A stretch of 64,000 nt of DNA. Origin: Bacillus nitratireducens. GTDB lineage: Bacteria; Bacillota; Bacilli; Bacillales; Bacillaceae_G. The translations under genes were made by a program, and so were the position numbers. The stretch is taken from the NCBI RefSeq assembly GCF_001884135.1, contig NZ_MAOC01000008.1, positions 62,001-126,000 on the forward strand, written 5' to 3'. Position 1 is the stretch's first letter; each line of letters begins with the position of its first letter. Below are positions 63,483 through 64,000 of this stretch, one piece after another. Below the pieces are notes generated by a model. The model saw only the letters and a program-made list of their open reading frames with translations, did no database searches and was not told where the DNA came from.

Positions 63483-64000
63483 TTACTCGTTTAACAACAC
63501 CCAGCGCATATGATCTTCCCAAACACCATTAACCATTAGCATTTTTCGAGATACACCTTCATATTGAAATCCTATTTTCGTCACTACTTGTATAGATGCT
63601 AAATTACGCGGCATGATCGGTGCTTCTATACGATGTAAATGAAATTCTTTAAAGGTAACTTGAATTGCTTTTCTAAGCGCTTCTGTTGTGTAACCTTTAT
63701 TCAATTCTTCCTTATCTAATTTATAGCCAAGTACACAAGATTGATAAATTCCGCGAACAATTAGATTAAATGAAATGCATCCAATAATTTTTGTATCATC
63801 ACCCTTTTTAAAAATCCACAGCCTGATGATCTTACCTTCCGCGAACTCTTTTCTGTCCTTTTGTAACTTTTTCTTTTGGTAATCTAACGTAAAAAAATCA
63901 TCCGGTCTATACTCTTCCCACGCTTTTAAAAAATCACGATTTTTGTCGTAATATTGAAGAACTTTTTCCGCATACGACTCATCAATTTCCCTTAAATGTA
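63483..64000 (-). CDS. GNAT family N-acetyltransferase (RimJ/RimL-like), 5' end outside the window
   Basis: The frame stays open from its stop at 63483 to the right edge, so the start is beyond the window. Visible segments: KAWEEYRPDDFFTLDYQKKK, KIIGCISFNLIVRGIYQSCV, LGYKLDKEELNKGYTTEALR (acetyl-CoA region) and HRIEAPIMPRNLASIQVVTK ending GFQYEGVSRKMLMVNGVWED. These match the RimJ/YdaF-type branch. A TTG at 63704 is only an internal codon. Substrate unknown. Confidence 0.85.
   Translation of the reverse strand, partial: HLREIDESYAEKVLQYYDKNRDFLKAWEEYRPDDFFTLDYQKKKLQKDRKEFAEGKIIRLWIFKKGDDTKIIGCISFNLIVRGIYQSCVLGYKLDKEELNKGYTTEALRKAIQVTFKEFHLHRIEAPIMPRNLASIQVVTKIGFQYEGVSRKMLMVNGVWEDHMRWVLLNE

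Overview
The window is about 35% GC chromosomal DNA from a Firmicute of the Bacillus cereus group (B. cereus, B. thuringiensis or B. anthracis type). This rests on gene content and order that parallel the fur-yqzK-xerD-deoB-pupG and yqk/yqj regions of B. subtilis, on sporulation and cell-division genes (spoIIM, mciZ), on strong AGGAGG ribosome sites with GTG/TTG starts, and on two copies of a repeat that matches my memory of the B. cereus-group element bcr1. The window is mostly conserved core, with one clear accessory island.

Layout. 1-5.4 kb: two paralogous ABC-2 permeases (the first cut by the window edge), an exported protein, a MarR regulator, a SIMPL protein and an NCS2 nucleobase permease. 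5.4-13.5 kb, minus strand: corA, the nucleoside salvage operon deoB-pupG-pdp with a perfect palindromic operator at its predicted start site, a YtkA-type lipoprotein, xerD, yqzK, fur with a Fur/PerR-type box, and spoIIM. 13.6-26.6 kb: nudF, mciZ (44 codons, the last three supplied by a bcr1-like repeat), the yqkF/yqkE/yqkD/yqkC group, GrpB, a secreted 5'-nucleotidase, a ferritin-like gene split by a full bcr1, a YuiF-like antiporter and a LacI regulator. 26.8-30.7 kb: FMN riboswitch and ribD-ribE-ribBA-ribH. 31.2-37 kb: tightly overlapping biotin operon bioA-D-F-H-C-B with a BirA-type operator. 37.1-42 kb: a T-box leader carrying two successive antiterminator/terminator modules in front of an NhaC-family transporter, then an LPXTG-anchored nucleotidase/phosphodiesterase with a 42-bp tandem repeat.

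44.5-48.35 kb is the accessory island: a toxin gene that has lost its N-terminal (LXG-type) half but keeps a pre-toxin region and a GH-E nuclease-like end, followed on the same strand by an ankyrin protein, a DUF2185 immunity protein, debris of another immunity gene, an unrecognised small acidic protein, the tail of a second toxin and an Imm30-like protein. The same hairpin, which looks like an IS3/IS150-type left end, lies at both borders. This is a graveyard and stockpile of polymorphic toxin tips and immunity genes, and is the most likely place for undescribed functions.

48.35-53.6 kb: arginine operon argC-J-B-D-F with promoter and ARG box. 53.7-64 kb: yqzH, yqjQ, yqjP, proI, the serine dehydratase pair sdaAB-sdaAA behind a decayed membrane-transport gene, rnz, dinB, a peptidase T-like protein, and a GNAT acetyltransferase cut by the right edge.

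I saw no rRNA, tRNA, CRISPR array, prophage or intact insertion sequence. Assignments come from motif recognition and memory of families; no search was run.
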